From assembly GCA_019925095.2 (NCBI GenBank), contig CM034401.1:19500338-19564337 (forward strand): a stretch of 64,000 nt of DNA, written 5' to 3'. Source of the DNA: Dendrolimus kikuchii. Its lineage: Eukaryota; Arthropoda; Insecta; Lepidoptera; Lasiocampidae. A program made the translations under genes and the position numbers. This document shows positions 51,300 to 62,269 of this stretch, one piece after another. The notes under the pieces are model-generated. The model was not told the origin of the DNA. It was given only the letters and a program-made list of their open reading frames with translations, and did not search any database. Each line of letters begins with the position of its first letter. Positions within the stretch are counted from its first letter, which is position 1.

Positions 51300-51885
51300 A
51301 TGGTAGACCGATTTGGACACCACGGGTTGTCATGTTTAAAAAGCAAAGGAAGAAGATCTCATTATGCCAGCCTCAACGACATCATCCGCCGAGCTCTTCT
51401 CAGCGTACCGGGTATTCTAGAACCGAATGGCCTGATACATGACGATGGCAAGAGACGGGACGGAATGTCACTCGTCCTTTGAAAGATGTGGCGGCCGCTA
51501 GTGTGGGATGCGACCTGTGTTGACACACTGGCCCCGTCACATTTTCCAATGACCGAGTCAGGGGCTGGCAACGCCGCCGCTTCAGCTAAAGACGTCAAAC
51601 GGCGCAAATATGGAGCCTTAGGAAAAGGTGTCATTTGGGGTTGAAACATTAGGCCCGTGGGATCCGTCGACAAAGAGTTTCTTTAAAGACATATGTTAGA
51701 AACTCTCTGACACTATCCGTGATTAGAAGTCTGGCTCATGTTTCGCACAACAAATAAGTATTTCCATACAGCACGGCAATGCAGCCAGCCTTCTGGGCAC
51801 GCTCCCCGTTGTCAGTGATCTGCTACATAGTGTATTATTATAGTCTCGATGTCTTTGTTATTTAAATGTTTATAAAATAAATAAA
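51300..51885 (+). pseudogene. LINE C-terminal region (LSC..GRRSHYA / WDATCVDT / IQHGNAAS)
   Basis: Frame 51300-51482 reads [20 protein letters not shown] to [19 protein letters not shown]. After a TGA where Trp is expected it continues LVWDATCVDTLAPSHFP. Frame-broken sequence ends SIQHGNAASLLGTLP and a TAG at about 51842. The RDG...WDATC pattern is reminiscent of a PD-(D/E)xK restriction-like endonuclease; that is inference. The A-rich end (TAAAATAAATAAATAAG) stops about 10 bp from the GMC-3 stop codon. Confidence 0.65.
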
Positions 51886-51895
51886 TAAGTCAAAA

Positions 51896-53440
51896 TTATG
51901 CTTCAACATTTATTCCATGATCAATTTTTATCATATCAGCAGCTTTTTCCGCTATCATAATTGTAGGTGCATTGGTATTACCACTTACTATAGTCGGCAT
52001 AATACTTGCGTCTACCACTCTCAGTTTACCTACATTCCAGACTCTTAATCTTGTATCGACGACGCCATCATCCTGTCTTCCCATCTTACAAGTACCCACA
52101 GGATGCCATAACGTTGTTACTGACTCTAAGACGTAACATTTCAAATAATCAAAGGTCCCAAATTGAAATACGTCACAAGGATTAATACCTAAATTTGCTA
52201 ACTCGTACTTATCATTACTGAAATATGTAGTGTTTTTTACTGATATCAAATCAATAACAAATTGCGTATGTTTGTCCAAATCTTTTCTTTGAGAATAGTA
52301 TGCGGTATAAATCAAAGGTTTGACGCTAGGGTCTTTTGAACGCAGCCGTATTTTCCCTTTGGATTCAGGATGAAGCATCGTTACAAGAGCTGCAAATGTT
52401 TCGTGTTCTTGAGAATACTTCAATAAATTATCACAATATCGATCTTCTATTCCAAAAACAAACTCACAAATTATTGGATATAATATTGTTCCACTTGGCA
52501 GTATGAAGTTTGTGGTTTGATAATCTGGATAGGTTTGAGATTTGTTCAACGCAACATGTCCCATAATAATTGGAACAGGTAGCTTATCTAAATTTGCAAC
52601 TATATCAATATTTGCCGCCAAAGAAGCCGCGCTTTTCTTCCCAACTAAAATTATAGGAACTGTCGGATGATCTTGCAAATTTGCACCAACGTTTGAAACA
52701 TCTACTTTTGTATTAATTCCCATTGCTTCCAAATGCTCTTTTGGACCTATCCCAGATAACATCAGTAACTGAGGGCTATTTATGGATCCTGCTGATAGTA
52801 TGACTTCTTTATCTGCCAAAACATTTATAATTGATTCATCAGGCAGCTTTATTTCGACACCGTAAGCATGCATGTTATCATTTATTAAAATCTTTCTTGC
52901 ATAAGTGTTTCTTACAACAAACAAATTTGGACGAAGTATAGATTTTAGAAACGCAACTGCAGTGCTCTGGCGTATATGATCATCAATAGTATATTGTGGG
53001 AATGAGTAACCGTTTTGCTGATATCCATTCGTGTCTACAAGAATGTCATGTCCACTTTCTTTGAAAGCTTTTAGGATTTTCTTTACTCTATTACGAAGCC
53101 ACAGTGGTCTAGTCACGCCCAGGTAGCCATCAACACCGTGCAATGAACCTGTAGAGCTATTTAAAATTTCTTTATCGTTTAATCGTTCACTTTTCAAGAA
53201 GTATTTAAGAACTGTTGTCCAATCCCAGCCGTCGATTCCCTGGTTAAACCAGTCTTCATAATCTGCTTTATTACCTCTAACATAGAACATATAATTAGAT
53301 CCACTGCAACCACTAAGCATTTTACCTCTTGTCATGTGAATGTTTTTAGTTTTGTGCGCCTGGCTGGTGATCCCATCATTAACAGTATAATAATTCCAAT
53401 CTGCATAAGAATAATCCACAAAGGGGAAGAAACCGGGAAT
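51896..53440 (-). CDS. GMC-3 exon 3 (intact open frame)
   Basis: Acceptor AATATTTCAG|ATTCCCGG at 53441; 514 codons beginning [12 protein letters not shown] and the stop TAA at 51896-51898. Roughly half the residues match GMC-1/2. Its coding frame has no internal stops despite the defect in exon 2. Confidence 0.9.
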   Translation of the reverse strand: MPGFFPFVDYSYADWNYYTVNDGITSQAHKTKNIHMTRGKMLSGCSGSNYMFYVRGNKADYEDWFNQGIDGWDWTTVLKYFLKSERLNDKEILNSSTGSLHGVDGYLGVTRPLWLRNRVKKILKAFKESGHDILVDTNGYQQNGYSFPQYTIDDHIRQSTAVAFLKSILRPNLFVVRNTYARKILINDNMHAYGVEIKLPDESIINVLADKEVILSAGSINSPQLLMLSGIGPKEHLEAMGINTKVDVSNVGANLQDHPTVPIILVGKKSAASLAANIDIVANLDKLPVPIIMGHVALNKSQTYPDYQTTNFILPSGTILYPIICEFVFGIEDRYCDNLLKYSQEHETFAALVTMLHPESKGKIRLRSKDPSVKPLIYTAYYSQRKDLDKHTQFVIDLISVKNTTYFSNDKYELANLGINPCDVFQFGTFDYLKCYVLESVTTLWHPVGTCKMGRQDDGVVDTRLRVWNVGKLRVVDASIMPTIVSGNTNAPTIMIAEKAADMIKIDHGINVEA

Positions 53441-53504
53441 CTGAAATATTATTCATCTCTTGTTAATATAAAATGGATACAAGAATTGGTAAAAAAATAT
53501 ATAT

Positions 53505-53752
53505 TGCACGAGTTCAGCAGATAAGCAGGCGGTCCACTTGATGGAAAACGATTACTATCGCCCATAGACATTAGTAAAACCAAAAGTGCTACCAATGTGC
53601 TGCTGCTTTTTACAGGGAGACTGGAACTTGCCCACTAATGAGGAATACAACTCAAGGTTGTACCGATAGCATAGTCTAGAGCTAGCCTGTTACGACAGGC
53701 TGTCCGGTCGAAGGAAATTGCATTCGTTCTCCGTTTCTGCACGGATAAAAAT
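53505..53752 (-). repeat. family A, old copy in GMC-3 intron 2
   Basis: ATTGCACGAGTTCAGCAGAT to CTCCGTTTCTGCACGGAT, reverse orientation, internally deleted and more diverged than the other copies. Confidence 0.65.
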
Positions 53753-54045
53753 TAACAATTAATTGAGTTCATTATCGTAACCTTATTAGGATAGGGATAA
53801 ATCGGCCTTTATTGTAATAGCACTTTCTGTGAAGGTGAGACCTCATCTGCGTTAGTGTTCAAGAGGTAGTGGTACCTAGTAAACTGTTTCATTATCATTT
53901 ATGTATAACAAGTTACATAGTAACCGGTTGATTCCCAAGGCCGTTAGGAAGGAACTTAATATAAATATTCAATCAAAGCATTTATGTAGTAGAAAAATAA
54001 AATAGTTATGTTTATATATATTATCTAAATACAACTACTTCATTT

Positions 54046-54370
54046 ATTCCACGTCCACGCTTGACTTGAAATTCCTGCGGGATTCTCGGGACACAAAATA
54101 TGTCAGCGTCTAAAAAAGAATGTAAGAGTTTTAGTGGGAACTGTGTCGTCAAACCGCTCCTGGGAAAATTTCCGCTGGATTCCCGGGATAAAAAATATAA
54201 CACATAAAATTTGCTATCGATGAGTGAATAAATCACATTAAAGTTCGATTATTTTTCAATCTGGCCTTTTAAATTATTCCCAGAAAAATTCCGAGATTTC
54301 CGGGATAAAAATTAGCGTAGATTTAAGTCAAAGAATTTGCGGTCGATCAACGAAAACCGGTTCGAAATCG
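54046..54370 (-). repeat. family E copy in GMC-3 intron 2
   Basis: Reverse: CCACGCTTGACTTGAAATTC, then CGCTCCTGGGAAAATTTCCG, then GGTCGATCAACGAAAACCGG. Confidence 0.6.
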
Positions 54371-54483
54371 GCTACTGTTCCGATTTTGAAAAGATATTTT
54401 CTACTTTTTAGTTGCTTGAATAGTTTTAGAAATAATACTTTAAGTGCCTGTAAAAATTATACTACTGGAACGCATAACAAATT

Positions 54484-54715
54484 TTGGCGCTCGCCGCTTT
54501 TCAACAAGAGTTGGTCTCGATTTCACCGGGATTCACAATACAATCAGATCCTAGCTTGGTAAGAATCAAATCATCTCAAGAATATACTCTTTCGAATAAA
54601 GAAGGAAATTTGATAATCGGTTTACAATTGACGGAGAAATCGCGTAACAAACATACAAAAAAATATACCGTCGATTTTAGAACCTCCTCCTTTTGGAAGA
54701 CGGTTAAAATATAAA
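54484..54715 (-). repeat. family M-like element with an open frame
   Basis: The end reads, in reverse, TTTTAACCGTCTTCCAAAAG then GAGGAGGTTC, the family M head. The overlapping 76-codon plus frame (MALAAFQQELVSISPGFTI) is not a recognised protein. Confidence 0.35.
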
Positions 54716-54740
54716 GTGGAAATAAAGGATAGTACACTTG

Positions 54741-55561
54741 CTCGAGTACACTTGCTCGTAGTGGTGGATGCTGGCAGTAGGATGGTGGAGTGCTGGTGCT
54801 TTCTCCCAGTAGGGTGAAGAAAATACACCTTGTTGCTTTCAGGGATTTATTCTCGTACTATTAGATCTTGGATGCTGATCCCTGGGTTTAACTTAGTGGT
54901 AGTTGAAATCGTATATTCCGACTAATAGCGACTCGTAGCGACTAGATCACAAAGTATTTGTGAGCATTATTTATATTAATGTTACGAGTTGCGGGACTCG
55001 AATTAAAATGCCGTTAGAATTATTATAGAGTTTATTAGAACTATACAAACACGTATAACACAGGTACAAATATAACCGAACACAACAAATCCAAACGTAA
55101 TGCAGAAGGTCGTAATTCAATAAAACGCGCAAAGTTCGTCACTAATAGATTACCGAATGCACACACGTCTCGACTTGATCGTGGTTCTCGCTCGACTACC
55201 CCCCAGCTCCCTCAATCAGGCTATCGTTTTATACTGCACAAATTCAATGTGCCCGCCCGGCAACGTGGACCGAATTTCCTAGAATCAGCTTGTACTTTAA
55301 AACCCGTAACACCTGGCTAATGATTACAATAGAACAGTTGGCTGTTCTGTAGAAACGTATGCCAATAAATAAGTAAACAGAAGAATACGATCATAAAAAA
55401 ATTACAATAGTTTCGGGCTTTCGGGGATGGGTAATAAATGTGCTTCTACAAATCTGTACGTGGAATTTGTCTTTGTCGGCGCCTAGGTTGTAACATTAAT
55501 ATTAAAGTAGCCTAAAGTAGGCCGCAGCGTCAGCAAAACTCTATACGTTGAACCGTACAGG
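54741..55561. repeat. repeat family C, split by a solo LTR
   Basis: 54741-54979 and 55496-55561 are collinear with the unbroken copy at 15336-15648. Its right end stops about 8 bp from the GMC-3 exon 2 donor. Confidence 0.65.
54980..55495 (-). mobile_element. solo LTR family T, copy 3, TTAA TSD
   Basis: 516 bp, TGTTACGAG to GTTGTAACA, flanked by TTAA at 54976-54979 and 55496-55499. In minus orientation a TATAAAAC box and an AATAAACTC signal are present. No internal sequence. Confidence 0.85.
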
Positions 55562-55569
55562 ATTCTTAC

Positions 55570-55689
55570 CAATGATTCCACGGGAGGGTTTCCACCAGCT
55601 TCAATAAGCAACACATTCCAATAATTGATTGGCTAAGACACAACCGGCAGAACCACCTCCCACTATGATAAAGTCGAATATTTGTCCAT
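55570..55689 (-). pseudogene. GMC-3 exon 2, 14-nt deletion
   Basis: Acceptor TTTTACAG|ATGGAC and donor TCATTG|GTAAGA are intact. 120 nt versus 134 in both paralogues. GGGSAGCVLAN is followed directly by the NYWNVLLIEAG equivalent in another frame. Confidence 0.9.
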
Positions 55690-56074
55690 CTGTAAAACAA
55701 ACATTAAAACAACGTTAATACAATACACAGACCTGCGTAAGAAGTTTCATCTTTTATCACCGAATAAGGATCAACGGGATATAGCTGAGAGACAGACGGG
55801 CATGACGTATTCAGGATTTTGTCTTAGCAATATGCCTACGGAACCCTATGTTTTTAATATCGCCAGACTGTTGCAATCAAGCTTGTAGATCGCAAAGCAA
55901 TAAAACAAATGCAATTGTAATATTATGTAAATCTTATCTTTATCCGTAAGATCAATAGTAGCTTAAACTATGGAACCGACTTTAAACCTCCTTCTCCAAA
56001 TGTTTTTTTTAATATCAGTTGCAGTTAATCAATAGACAACAACTTAAACTATGCAATAGTTTAAACTAGGGCTT

Positions 56075-56465
56075 GAAATACCGGTAAAAATGTGGTATCG
56101 TTATCTATGCTAATTTCAGATAACGGTAAAAAATAATTATCGTTTTAAAAATTAACGTTATTTCTAGCCAGATTTACCGGTAAAAAATATAACGTTAATA
56201 CTATTTTTATCGGTAATTTTACCGTTATAACTATGTTTTGTTACCATTGTCGTTCTCTTTCACTCGCAAAGATTGTCAAGATTGTTTCGGTAACATACAT
56301 TCGTAATAGAGCCAATTCTTAAAAATGGCAACGTCGCTTGAAATAACGTAAAAATTATCGATACGTATAACGTTAAAGTCATGAAAGTTACCAAGTAACG
56401 GTTAAAAAATGTATCAGTATGGCAGTTTCTTTTTCGAAAATACCGTAATACTTATATTTTTAAAG
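56075..56465. repeat. inverted-repeat-rich element, hAT-like (uncertain)
   Basis: Dense ACCGGTAAA, TTTACCGTTAT and AACGTTA palindromes from TAGGGCTTGAAATACCGG onward. No ORF. The TAGGGCTTG start loosely resembles hAT ends. Confidence 0.35.
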
Positions 56466-56515
56466 GAAGGTAATTGATACTGTTTTCAAGTTTTCAATGT
56501 GCAACAAACTAATGC

Positions 56516-56810
56516 AGTTAGTCGCACGTCACACCGGTCACCTGTCTCCACTTTAGCCATGCTACATTTATTCTTCTCCTTGCAACCCTCTCTGTATCAC
56601 AATTACTTTTTAGTAGTGAATCAAGGTATCTGAATTCGGGGTTACATGGTAGTGTGGCTGATTCTAGTTTAAGAGGCACAGCACTAGAGGTCCCGCCGAA
56701 ATCACAAAACAGGTATTCGGTTTTGGTTCTGCTGATATTTAATCCAACGCCCTCTAGCGCTTGCCGCCACCTGTCTAGTTTGTTTTGAAGTGCCACCCCA
56801 TCATTTTATA
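56516..56810 (-). pseudogene. RTE-type LINE, reverse-transcriptase fragment
   Basis: Minus strand: LQNKLDRWRQALEGVGLNIS, RTKTEYLFCDFGG, FRYLDSLLKSNCDTERVA, INVAWLKWRQVTGVTCD. This is the RTE palm/thumb border (family pattern K-T-E-Y ... F-.-Y-L-G-S; here the G is D). 5' and 3' truncated. GMC-3 intron 1. Confidence 0.75.
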
Positions 56811-56825
56811 GTTATAAATATAATA

Positions 56826-58098
56826 GGTTGGGGAAAAAGTCTTCGCATATAATATGCATGAACTTGTAATAAGATCTCTTTGGCTATACCATTTGTATCT
56901 GGCTGGTTTTGGTATCATTAAAAAGTTTTAATTTTAAAGAAGACAATTCCAAATTCAAATTAGGAAAATGTGTGATTTTCATTTGTTTTTCTTATTGTTA
57001 AAAGGAGTGAATCTATTGAAGAAATTCGATACATTTTAAAATTTTACTACAAAAAAGTTTAGAATGAAACACAAGCCGCGAAAAAAAATTGTGATGTTTA
57101 TGGACCTAATGCAATATCTGTGAGAGTAGCGCAAATTTGGTTTAAGCGTTTTCAATCCGGAAATTTTGATATCAAAGATGCACGTCGCTCTGGTCGCCCT
57201 GTTACGGACAAAATTGATGCCATTTTTGAAAAAGTGGAGCAAGATCGGCATATTAGTAGTTATGATGTAGCTGGAGAACTGGGAATTGACCACAAAACAG
57301 TTTTGACGCATTTGAAAAAAGCTGTGTACACAAAAAAGCTCGATATTTGGGTGCCTGAGCTCACTGAAAGAAACCTAATGAACCGTGTACTCATTTGTGA
57401 TTCTTTATTACGACGTAATGAAACCGAACCATTTTTGAAGAAGCTGATAACTGCTGATGAAAAGTGGATCACGTACGACAAGAACGTGCGAAAAGGATCG
57501 TGGTCAAAGGCCGGTCAGGCTTCACAGACTGTGGCGAAACCCGGGTTAACTCGCAACAAGGTGATGCTGTGTGTATGGTGGGATTGGAAGGGCATTATTC
57601 ATTATGAGCTGTTACCGCTAGGCATGACCATCGATTCTGAACTGTACTGCGAACAACTGATGAGATTAAAGCAAAAAGTTGAGAGAAAGCGGCCGGAATT
57701 AATCAACAGAAGGGGTGTGGTTTTTCACCATAATAACGCTAGACCTTACACATCTTTAGCCACTCAGCAAAAATTACGAGAGTTTGGCTAGGAGGTGTTA
57801 ATGCATCCGCCGTATAGTCCTGACCTTGCACCTTCAGATTTTCACCTGTTTCGGTATCTGCAGAATTCCTTAGGCAGTATCAGGTTAACATCACGAGAGG
57901 ACTGCCAAAACCACTTGTCGCAGTTTTTTGATCAGAAGCCCCAAAATTGTTTTAGCAATGGGATCACGTCCCTACCTACAAGATGGCTAAAAGTTATCCA
58001 ACAAAATGGCACCTACATACTTTAGTCAAATGTAAATAAACTTTATAAAAAAACCTTTTGATTTTTTATATAAAATGCGAAGAAACTTTTTCCCAACC
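56826..58098 (+). pseudogene. mariner (cecropia-type), nearly full length, inactive
   Basis: 1,273 bp between TA duplications (56824-56825, 58099-58100), with inverted ends GGTTGGGGAAAAAGTCTT and AACTTTTTCCCAACC. The transposase start codon is AGG (about 57003) where the 38806 fragment has ATG. A small indel breaks the N-terminus. 57120-57791 then runs through the helix-turn-helix and ITADEKWITYDK (first catalytic Asp) to FHHNNARP, where the second catalytic Asp is Asn (AAT, 57732-57734). TAG at 57789-57791 replaces the expected Trp, and YSPDLAPSDFHLF keeps the third Asp of the D,D34D triad. Cannot be active. Confidence 0.9.
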
Positions 58099-58207
58099 TA
58101 ATATAAATTACTTTCACAAAATTATTATTTAATTTATATAAATTTGAGCTATATTTACTATCATTAGTACAAAAAATACAGGATGGTTGAATGCCACAAA
58201 AATGGTA

Positions 58208-58320
58208 ATTATTACACCAGAGGTGAAAGTGACCTATTTAGGCTTCAGATGGTTTGGCGCCTGAGCGTAGCGAGGGCATTAATAATTCGAATCCCTAAAT
58301 AGGCCTTTCACCTGAGGTGA
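58208..58320. mobile_element. ~110-bp MITE, copy 1
   Basis: Inverted ends AGGTGAAAGTGACCTATTTA and TAAATAGGCCTTTCACCT around a core GATGGTTTGGCGCCTGAGCG. A diverged second copy lies 1 kb away. Confidence 0.65.
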
Positions 58321-58708
58321 ACACTCTGCTTTACATTTAGAATATAAGGAAAATAAATAAAAACTGATTAGTTATACAAACAACTACTTCTCTAATAACA
58401 GGCGTTAAATCCATACCTAAATCTGACCAAACGTCATTACGTACGTCACGTCACGTTAAGTAATTTTTTTTCTTTGGCATTCTACCAGCCAGTATTTTTT
58501 TGTCACTGATGATAGTATATATTTAGCTCAAATTTATGTAAATTACACAATAATTTACTGAAAAGTCATTTATAAGTATAAAATGATGTTACAAAATTGT
58601 TGATATTGATTATTACAATTTATACCGCGATTTAACAGAGGCTGTAAAAGAAGTTAGGACATGAGTCGCATTATTCTCTATGGATGGCATTTTTTTTTTT
58701 ATATTGAC

Positions 58709-58730
58709 AGCAGGGGTTTCTACCCCTGCT
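58709..58730. other. 9-bp-stem hairpin
   Basis: AGCAGGGGT and ACCCCTGCT around a 4-nt loop, in GMC-3 intron 1. Confidence 0.6.
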
Positions 58731-58844
58731 ATCAAAATTTAATGCAAAATTTACGTCGTTTCCCAGGGACGAAAAGTGCTATTTTCATCCCTGTGATTGG
58801 GCAACTTCAAAAGACTCCAAGCGTAATTACAGAATTTGTACAGC

Positions 58845-59070
58845 CGCTGTGGTTGAACGGGGTAAGTCTTAGCCGGCCGAACTCGATGGAACCCAGAGTT
58901 CGATTCCTGGCATAGTAAATTTCAGAAACGAACCTACTGTTATTTACTATGTGGTCTGGGTGTCTAGGATCGGCCCCAGATTGGTCCATTGTATATTGCC
59001 CACAACACAAGCGTAACTTGCTTAGCTTGGGGATATACAATGTGTGTGTTTGTCTTCCGATTATTATTAT
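58845..59070 (+). repeat. tRNA-derived SINE family J, copy 2
   Basis: Head GTGGTTGAACGGGGTAAG, B box GTTCGATTCCTGGC, body including GGTCTGGGTGTCTAGGATCG, tail (ATT)n. Collinear with the minus copy at 43770-44000. Confidence 0.8.
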
Positions 59071-59227
59071 TTTGAGAAATGAAAAAGAATTACTTGACAT
59101 TTCATATTTGACATATTAATTGAATTCATCAGATTTAGATCTGGATTTAACGCCTGATTTCATTAGAGCCATAGTCGCTTGTTTAACTAATCAATTTTTA
59201 TTTACATTCCTCATATTCGAAATGAAA

Positions 59228-59340
59228 AGCAGAGCGTTAACTTTGGGTGAAAGACCTATTTAGGCATGAGATGGTTTGGCGCACGAGCGTAGTGAGGACG
59301 CTAATAGTTCGAATTTTCACTTTCACCTTTCGTGTAACAA
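59228..59340. mobile_element. ~110-bp MITE, copy 2
   Basis: GGGTGAAAGACCTATTTAGG, GATGGTTTGGCGCACGAGCG and TTTTCACTTTCACC: same plan as 58208-58320 but more decayed on the right. Confidence 0.6.
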
Positions 59341-59457
59341 TCTTCTATTATCTGATGAAGGGTGAAAAATCGACCCTTACACGAATAAAGATGTTAGTTT
59401 TATAGTTTTTATTTTGGGTGGTGAGAAATAAACATTTATTAATTTTATTATATTTAC

Positions 59458-59569
59458 CTGTAATTTTAGCTTCTGGTGGGAAATCATTGGCATTCAAATT
59501 CAGCACAGATATACCAGCAAAAATCGATTGAATGACTTTGATGACACGTTCCCAAGAGGACGAAGCCAT
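59458..59569 (-). CDS. GMC-3 exon 1 (signal peptide)
   Basis: ATG at 59569; 112 nt encoding a leader ending NDFPPEAKIT; donor ATTACAG|GTAAAT at 59457, phase 1, so the junction codon is GAT. Matches YPESAQIYD of GMC-2. Confidence 0.85.
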
Positions 59570-61020
59570 TGAATCTCACTTGCGATTTGTGCAGTTCTAC
59601 AAATAATTCGCAATTATTATAGGCTGGCCACGTGTTAAACTCCTGCTAAAGTTGGTTTTGGTTTCGAGTCCCTCAGGAATTGTTATAACTTCTAGGCTTC
59701 TAGGTTATAAAAATCTACGGTTGAATGTATAATACGTATTAAATTTGATGATATGACGGTTCATTTATTTATTTATTACGGACCATCAACAGGAGATACA
59801 TCATATACATCCACCTTAAATCTAAACAATGCTCATGCTAAATACACTCCCAAAAAGCGCGGGAAACTTCCGAAATTCGCGGACGTGTTTTTTAGAGAAA
59901 ATTTTAATTAATTCATTTCATGAGGATTCAGTGGAGTTCCTTCTTATTAATTATTAAGCACTTAACCTGTTAGTTCTTTATTGTATATATTTTATATTAT
60001 TGGCTGATTGATATATAGTGGTTTTTTTGTCAATAGAACAGTACGAGAATAACAAAAACTTTACATTAGTAGGTTAGATGCAAAAAAATTTTTTTCAATA
60101 ATCAAATTTGGTAGTTCTAATCGATTCGGTAATGTGTGACTTCCTTATCGATTCTAATTTTTTATCGTATAAGAATCGATAGTTTATGTAACTAATAAAA
60201 CCAGTTTGACAGATGCCAAAAGTAGCTTTACAGCGCAGCTCTAAAATACCTAAATTATTACTTCCAAATATGTAGTATCCATAGTAGTTTGTGCCTCCAA
60301 ATTCGGTTAGTAACCCATTAAAAGAACTATAATAATTATATTTCTTATAATATGATATATTACTGTAATTAATTTTAGCGATGTACGTTTAACAGTAATA
60401 ACAATATATAAGATTGAAGAACACGTTTAGAGGTTACTTTGCAATTATTTTCTTATCGAAAATGAGTTTTGACTACAAGGGTTACCTCAGAAATATGATC
60501 AAGATTGACATTTTTTTTTTCACCTCTATAAAGTGTGTAAATATTGACTGAGCAATCAATCAAAAACGCTTTTTGAGTGATAAAACGCTGTTAATAACCC
60601 GTACATATATCTTACCAACCGTTCGTTTGCCTTACTATCGATTAAGATTTGACACAAGCTCTATACAAGTAACGTCAAAATTAAAGCGATGGTAAGGCAA
60701 GTGAATGGATAGTAAGATATAAGAACCGGCTATTAGTGTAGTAGTAGCATATACGAAATATATACACGCCTCTTTTTAAAATTCAAAGATTAAAATCATC
60801 ACTGACCTGCGTAAAGGAAATGCGTGGTACAATGTAGGAGGTCGTCGAGCCACTGTTATTTTATATATATATATAGTATTATCTATGAACTAATATACTT
60901 AAAATAATAAAATACAAGAACATCCATTAATTTTTTCCTTGTTTTGACTCGTACGTCAGTTGGGAGTTTAATTTGCAGAAATCTATACAAATAAATAAAA
61001 TTTATTTATTTTCTCGTAAT
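59570..61020. other. spacer upstream of GMC-3, nothing recognised
   Basis: AT-rich. No TATA-type promoter that I could place, no shared repeats, no exon. Confidence 0.4.
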
Positions 61021-61023
61021 GTC

Positions 61024-61400
61024 AAAAAACCGACTTCAAAAACTAAAAATCTTTATTAAATTTATTTTGTACTTTTTAGTTTTTGAAGTCGGTTTTTTTA
61101 AACGAAGTTTTTTTTATTTGTTACTTTTTAGTGTCTAGCTATGGGTAGGCCTACGAAAGGTGCCGTGCACCTTAAAAAATATAGGTCCTAAGAAACGGGA
61201 ACAGAAAAATTTTATAAAAAATATTCATAAAATGAAAACTACTGGGCTAAACTATGTTAAATTTTTAGGGGACCAAATGGCAACTATTCTGCAACAAACT
61301 AAAGACGAATCACGTAAATCGGATGATAAATCTCAGCGTAATCGGTATACATACATTAAAAAAAAACAAATTGAGAACCCCGTCCATTTTGAAGTTGGTT
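61024..61400. repeat. family M-related element with a 26-bp fold-back
   Basis: 61024-61049 and 61073-61098 are exact reverse complements containing AACCGACTTCAAAAACTAAA, with a 23-nt loop. The body continues to TTTTGAAGTTGGTTAAATA (about 61387-61405), an inverted end. The 80-codon Lys-rich frame inside is not recognised. Confidence 0.55.
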
Positions 61401-61429
61401 AAATAACAGCTTTTTACTAGATGTATATG

Positions 61430-61590
61430 AAAGTATATACGGTAATCTCTGAAACAGCTGGACCGATTTTGAGGGGAGTTGATGTTATAAGGAGTAAAAT
61501 AAAGTAAAAAAGTAGCCTAAGCTACTTTTTTAGGGTTCCGCAAAAAATAATCCACGCGGTGGAAGTCGCGGGTAACAGCTAAGGATATAT
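61430..61590 (+). repeat. short LINE-type 3' repeat
   Basis: AATCTCTGAAACAGCTGGAC to CCACGCGGTGGAAGTCGCGG, like the diverged sequence at 44060-44175. Confidence 0.45.
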
Positions 61591-61837
61591 TGAGTCACAA
61601 GTTATAAGTGATAAAAATAAATTTAGTGGAAACACACGTATGACCAGTCTGTAATCAGCCAAGTCTCGGAAGGCTTATTTATTAAGTTATTTCATAATGC
61701 CTCTTTGCCGAGGTCAAGGTTGGTATGATATATGTATATATCTCCTTCCAAGATTGTAAAAAGTGTGTATGTAGCCATCTATAACTCTCAGAATACAGAG
61801 CTCAAATTTCTGGAAGAATATGATCGTCAAAAATGTA

Positions 61838-62095
61838 TTCGTGCAGGTACAGAGAAAGGACACTAACTCCTGCCGTAACCAACGAAACAACCCACAGCCA
61901 GATGGTAGGGTATTTGCCCATCTGGATGATTACAAACATTGTTCACCGGTATCCCTCCATAACAACTTGTGTTATGTTCTGATATCACTGGCTATGATCC
62001 AGTGCCCTTAGAGGCCGACAATGCATTGGTAATGCCTCTTGTTACACTTTCTATAAGGCGGGTCGTCTGTCTGCTTAATGCATAAAAAACTGTGG
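61838..62095 (+). repeat. family A, diverged subfamily copy
   Basis: GTGCAGGTACAGAGAAAGGA, then ACAACCCACAGCCAGATGGT, then GGCGGGTCGTCTGTCTGCTT. Same order as family A with many substitutions. Confidence 0.55.
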
Positions 62096-62269
62096 TAGAA
62101 CTTATAAATTGTTTTAATTGCATTAATAAATGGGAATATCGCGATAATAACTCTCGCATTCTCTGCAGCCATGTTTGCGATATAGCGGATGAGCTGTAAA
62201 AGTTACGAGAAAGCCAATAGGAGGATTCAATTGGGCTGGGCAGCATTCGGTAAACTTCGTTAAGTCTTT

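Larger units (their letters stand above)
51896..59569 (-). pseudogene. GMC-3: GMC oxidoreductase with frameshifted exon 2 (probable pseudogene)
   Basis: Exons 59458-59569, 55570-55689 and 51896-53440 (minus) follow the same intron phases as GMC-1/2. The leader MASSSWERVIKVIQSIFAGI joins by G|AT to DGQIFDFIIVGGGSAG. Exon 2 is 120 nt instead of 134: 14 nt are missing after LAN (near 55627), so the frame reads into TGA at 55601-55603 after about 66 residues. Exon 3 remains fully open for 514 codons with [10 protein letters not shown] and [17 protein letters not shown], but signature 1 reads [18 protein letters not shown] where paralogues have LGGSSG. All splice sites look usable. Either a recent null allele, or an assembly error; a functional enzyme would need the missing bases. 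Confidence 0.85.
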
